A stretch of DNA of 64,000 nucleotides from Caldilineaceae bacterium. Lineage in GTDB: Bacteria > Chloroflexota > Anaerolineae > Caldilineales > Caldilineaceae. How positions within the stretch are numbered: position 1 is the first letter of the stretch; each line of letters begins with the position of its first letter. Below are positions 61,140 to 64,000 of the stretch, in pieces. Location: the NCBI GenBank assembly GCA_022821545.1, contig JAJEDJ010000034.1, positions 1-64,000 of the forward strand, read 5' to 3'. Position numbers and translations under genes: made by a program. The notes under the pieces were generated by a model. It did no database searches and had not been told where the DNA came from. It worked only from the letters and a program-made list of their open reading frames with translations.

Positions 61140-63404
61140 TCACTGCTGGGGGATTGGAGGAAGCTCCTCTGATTCCGAAAAAGCGTCCAGCACATTCTGA
61201 GTGATGCGCGAAACGTTGTTGTCATACCCGTTGTGCGACAGACTCGCGCACCAGCATATCGATCCCACCGAGAAGACCGCGCCGTTATTCGGCGTTTCAA
61301 AGTAGACCATGTCAGCGCGCACATTCGGCCACTCTCTTCCTATCAGACTGCTGTCCGTCTGGAGGTAGTCCTCGATGACCGGACTGATCGACGGCCCATG
61401 GCCCCTGGAGGAGGCCAGCAGAACAGTGTGGTGAGGCGTACCCAGGCCGTAGTCGATGCGATCCAGCTCATCTCCGGCGGCGCCGCCATAGATCAAACCA
61501 AAGTCGCCGATGGTTTCGTCTGCCGAGATTCCCTCAAAAATGAATGCCGCCCGCCGGTCGAAACTGCCGGGCTGCCGTGTGTAGCCGGGGGCCGGATCGC
61601 TCCAGCCCTGGGCCGTGAAGCCAATGCCTGTCAGCTTGTTGGGAGCCTTGCCGCGATGTCGCCACAGTCCGCCCATCTCACCGGTCGTGCTGTGATGGCA
61701 TTCCCCGGGCGCGGAGTTCCAGGCGCGCGTACCGGCCATGCCGCGGCGGGACTCTATTATATGGGGCCGCGCCGGGTCGACGCTTGTTACCCAGTAGAAT
61801 CCATTTCCCCCCAGGTAGGCGAGCCGCCCGCCCCGGCCAAGAAACTCTTCCAGCGCAGCCAGCATCTGTGCTGTCCAGTATTCCGGGTGCGTACCTGTGA
61901 CCAGCACTTTGTAGTCGGCCAGAAGGTCCAGCCCGTCCTCGTGCAAGTCCCCGTCGGCGGCTACGTCATAGTCGTATCCCTTCTGCTCTAGCCAGTCGAC
62001 CACGTAGAGATCGGCTCCCAGGTTTCGCCCGCCCTTGGTTAAGATGTGGCGGTACTTGGGTCGCATGTTCACGAGGGGGCGCAAACTGGATGAGTAGCAG
62101 CAGCCGCTGCCGTCTGAGTGATTGTCGTAAAGAGACACTGCGAATTCGGGCCGCTGTGCAAGGTAATGATCGAGTGGGTCCTGGGTGAACCTCCCTTCCG
62201 GCTGGGAGGCGAAAAAGGTCTGGCCCGCCTCCATCCGGTCATTCGCGTAGGCCAGATAAGTGAACGTGGGGACAAGGAACAGGATTGGCCCCCCTGCGTC
62301 GCCGCGTGGAGGCCGAATGATGAACGGGACGTGGTCTTCCCGCCCATCTCCATCCAGGCGCGCTGCATAGATTCCGCTGCGCAGACCCTCCGGCACTGTA
62401 AACTCGAAGTCGGGCTGCCACCCTGCGTCCTCGAGATCATCCTGATGAAAGTGAATGGCGCCGTACTCATCGGTAGCCTGCTTGAAGTCGGCCTCGGTCG
62501 ATGTCCAGTTGCGGCCGGTCACGGCGCGGGTGGGCAAGTTTACGGCGGCGCCATGCATCCGGTGAGGACCGGTGTCCACTACACGCGCCGAAGACTGATC
62601 GCGTGAAAAGTCCCAGCACGCGGCAAGGTCGACCCCTGCCACCTCTTCTGGCGCAATCTCCCGTCTCAGCAGCTCGATCTCGCCGACAGTCAACGCACGG
62701 CTGAAAATGCGGGGGCTGTCGATCTTGCCGTTAAAGAGCCCGAGTGCCGCCCTGTTGTTTGCCGGATCCCTCTCAAGGCTTGACGCGGCAATGAGCAAAG
62801 GCTGGCTATTGCGGCAGCGGACGCGGCCCTGCACGGTCTTTTCGAGAGTGATCGAAGAACTGTCGGAGGGCCAGTCGGAGATCTGCCACTGGACCAGAAC
62901 CAGCCTTCCGGTCTGGCTATCGAAAGAGGCGGCGGCGAAATACCACTCGCGTGCCCTCAGCGTACGGTCTGTCGTGAACCTGGAGCTGGCGCCGCTATCG
63001 CCCAACCAGAGCTCAAGTGCCCCTGCCTCCCCAATTGCCAGGCTTATACCGCAACCGTCGGAGGACCACTTACTCAGGACCCCCTGCGCCTCTCCAATGT
63101 GAGGCGTGGTCGGCCAGATCCAGGCCTGGAGCGTAAAACTGGTTAACTCATCCAGCAATGCGCAATCGGATACAACGACAAATGAACCGGCGCGGGCGAT
63201 CTGACGCCGGCCTGGCCTGGAGCCGTCGATTGCCGTCTTCACAAGTTCTTCCTTGAAGCCGGGCCCGGCCGGGTTCTGATCGCCGTGAATCAGGCGAACC
63301 AGGGTCGAGTTGTAGCTCGGCAGGTCCGTACTCACCATGCAACAAATCTCTTCGCCTGGAGCGACGCTCAATTTGTCGGTGTAGCCTGTTAACTCGGCTG
63401 TCAT
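61140..63404 (-). CDS. N,N-dimethylformamidase large-subunit-like protein with LamG-type domain
   Basis: A 754-residue protein. The N-terminus LTGYTDKLSVAPGEEI and LVRLIHGDQNPAGPGFKEE matches the beginning of the N,N-dimethylformamidase beta subunit (DmfA2). A LamG/concanavalin-like beta domain is at about 85-245 (SFTLQAWIWPTTPH, REWYFAAASFDSQTGRL). The C-terminal 420 residues include VLVTGTHPEYWTAQML and GGRLAYLGGNGFYWVTS, as in that family. ATG 63404 is set by GGAGG 8-10 bp upstream; 30 further upstream codons are unlikely. The small subunit gene (dmfA1) is not adjacent. A true amidase activity on DMF is not assured; other N-substituted formamides or amides are possible. Confidence 0.85.
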   Translation of the reverse strand: MTAELTGYTDKLSVAPGEEICCMVSTDLPSYNSTLVRLIHGDQNPAGPGFKEELVKTAIDGSRPGRRQIARAGSFVVVSDCALLDELTSFTLQAWIWPTTPHIGEAQGVLSKWSSDGCGISLAIGEAGALELWLGDSGASSRFTTDRTLRAREWYFAAASFDSQTGRLVLVQWQISDWPSDSSSITLEKTVQGRVRCRNSQPLLIAASSLERDPANNRAALGLFNGKIDSPRIFSRALTVGEIELLRREIAPEEVAGVDLAACWDFSRDQSSARVVDTGPHRMHGAAVNLPTRAVTGRNWTSTEADFKQATDEYGAIHFHQDDLEDAGWQPDFEFTVPEGLRSGIYAARLDGDGREDHVPFIIRPPRGDAGGPILFLVPTFTYLAYANDRMEAGQTFFASQPEGRFTQDPLDHYLAQRPEFAVSLYDNHSDGSGCCYSSSLRPLVNMRPKYRHILTKGGRNLGADLYVVDWLEQKGYDYDVAADGDLHEDGLDLLADYKVLVTGTHPEYWTAQMLAALEEFLGRGGRLAYLGGNGFYWVTSVDPARPHIIESRRGMAGTRAWNSAPGECHHSTTGEMGGLWRHRGKAPNKLTGIGFTAQGWSDPAPGYTRQPGSFDRRAAFIFEGISADETIGDFGLIYGGAAGDELDRIDYGLGTPHHTVLLASSRGHGPSISPVIEDYLQTDSSLIGREWPNVRADMVYFETPNNGAVFSVGSICWCASLSHNGYDNNVSRITQNVLDAFSESEELPPIPQQ

Positions 63405-63751
63405 TCTAAACCTCCATGTCCCCTGACAAACGGTGAACTGCGTCGACTCTGAACGGATTCCGTGGACATCTTGGAAACCTGGTATCGCCGGCACACTGAC
63501 TTCCGTTTCGACTGACCCAGGGAAAATCTAGCACAGACGGCCTCGCCATTCAAGTGGAGTTTCTGGGGTGCGGGTGGGACCTCTTCCGCGTGTCAGATTT
63601 AACGGGTTGCCCTTCCAACGGTGTGGATATCCTGGCGTCAGGTTTCCGTGAATCGGCCCCTCTGTGTTACTGTAGGAGTCAGATCGGGTGGACGAATCTT
63701 CGGCAATGATTTCATGAAGTTACTTTCATAATTGAAAGTGCCAACCGCCAG
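63405..63751. other. Divergent 347-bp intergenic region
   Basis: It separates the DMFase-like gene (-) from the metal ATPase gene (+). No ORF is supported. The visible structure is an 18-bp palindrome at 63722-63739 close to the ATPase start, plus TTCATGAA at 63711-63718. Confidence 0.6.
63722..63739. promoter_or_regulatory. 18-bp palindrome, likely operator of the metal ATPase gene
   Basis: ACTTTCA-TAAT-TGAAAGT is perfectly symmetric and ends 12 bp before the ATG at 63752. The 7-bp arms with a 4-bp centre fit a dimeric regulator. Which family (ArsR, CsoR, MerR type) cannot be told from the site. Confidence 0.6.
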
Positions 63752-64000
63752 ATGAACGAAACAAAGCAATTGACAGTCCCCGTAATCGGAATGACCTGTC
63801 TCGGTTGCGCGGCTTCGGTGGAAGCCGGCAGCAAGAAGACTGGGGCGGTGGAAGAGGCTGAGGTCAACTTTGCCAGCGAGCGGCTGACTTTGACCGTCAA
63901 CGCCGGTCAACAGCCGGCGAATGAAGTGCTGGCGGAAGTGCGCCAGCAGGTCGAACGCGCCGGTTACAAGATCCCCACGCTGACTCTATCGCTGCCAGTC
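63752..64000 (+). CDS. Heavy-metal P-type ATPase or metallochaperone, N-terminal HMA domain (3' end outside window)
   Basis: 83 codons are open from ATG 63752 to the window edge. The HMA metal-binding motif GMTCLGCAASVE places Cys16 and Cys19 as the Cu(I)/Zn(II)/Cd(II)-binding pair, in a beta-alpha-beta pattern (EVNFASERLTLTV, VRQQVERAGYKI). The reading continues with TLSLPV beyond the roughly 70-residue HMA domain, which favours a P1B-type ATPase over a stand-alone chaperone. The ribosome binding site is weak. The upstream palindrome suggests metal-responsive control. Confidence 0.8.
   Translation, partial: MNETKQLTVPVIGMTCLGCAASVEAGSKKTGAVEEAEVNFASERLTLTVNAGQQPANEVLAEVRQQVERAGYKIPTLTLSLPV

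Overview
The window is G+C-rich, gene-dense bacterial DNA. It carries several ABC importer operons with Tat- or Sec-exported lipoprotein binding proteins of the 'AAC(A/V)PAPA' style, five phytanoyl-CoA dioxygenase (PhyH) family proteins, two sulfatase-fold proteins, an N,N-dimethylformamidase-like protein, and scattered housekeeping genes (smc, pheT, rnz, mltG, a tRNA-Leu, pyrK). This combination resembles Chloroflexota, in particular Caldilinea-like or sponge-associated lineages. That assignment is inference from gene content and signal-peptide style, with no marker gene tested. No phage, integrase, insertion sequence, CRISPR array or rRNA was seen.

Layout. (1) 1-13.1 kb, mixed housekeeping: an edge-truncated protein with two DUF4399 repeats, SMC, a membrane protein, a molybdenum-cofactor maturation set (MobA/MocA-like nucleotidyltransferase and a split XdhC/CoxI pair around a divergent TerC gene), a methyltransferase, a small conserved protein, SufE, an S58 peptidase, PyrK and a Ddn-like flavoprotein. 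(2) 13.3-23.1 kb, cassette A (+): PhyH, sulfatase, DegT-type aminotransferase, sugar binding protein, two permeases, polysaccharide deacetylase, and a second sulfatase-fold enzyme with Thr at the nucleophile site. It looks like uptake and processing of a sulfated, N-acylated sugar. (3) 23.3-31.6 kb, cassette B (+): sugar binding protein, two permeases, Gfo/Idh oxidoreductase, PhyH, two tandem paralogous small membrane proteins, and an ALDH7 (antiquitin-type) dehydrogenase. (4) 31.6-42.7 kb, housekeeping: LysM lipoprotein, YfcE-type phosphoesterase, RNase Z, PheT, Nudix, a DUF4062-like protein, the GDP-D-rhamnose pair Gmd/Rmd, MltG and tRNA-Leu(UAA). (5) 42.9-50.3 kb, cassette C (+): a complete oligopeptide-type importer in the order A-B-D-F-C, followed by PhyH. 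(6) 60.4-50.4 kb, cassette D (-), convergent with C: PhyH, PfkB kinase, binding protein, PhyH, two permeases, amidohydrolase, Rieske protein and SIS isomerase, without any ATPase gene. (7) 60.5-64 kb: a permease remnant, a DMFase-like enzyme, and the start of a P-type metal ATPase with a palindrome just upstream.

Three patterns cut across these regions. Every importer cassette carries at least one PhyH oxygenase. Each of the four binding-protein genes is followed by a perfect 11-16 bp hairpin without a T-tract before the next gene, as expected for setting binding protein above permease expression. Many intergenic gaps hold a short (8-19 bp) tandem duplication whose unit sequence differs each time. 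Only cassette C encodes its own ATPases; the other three importers must borrow them.
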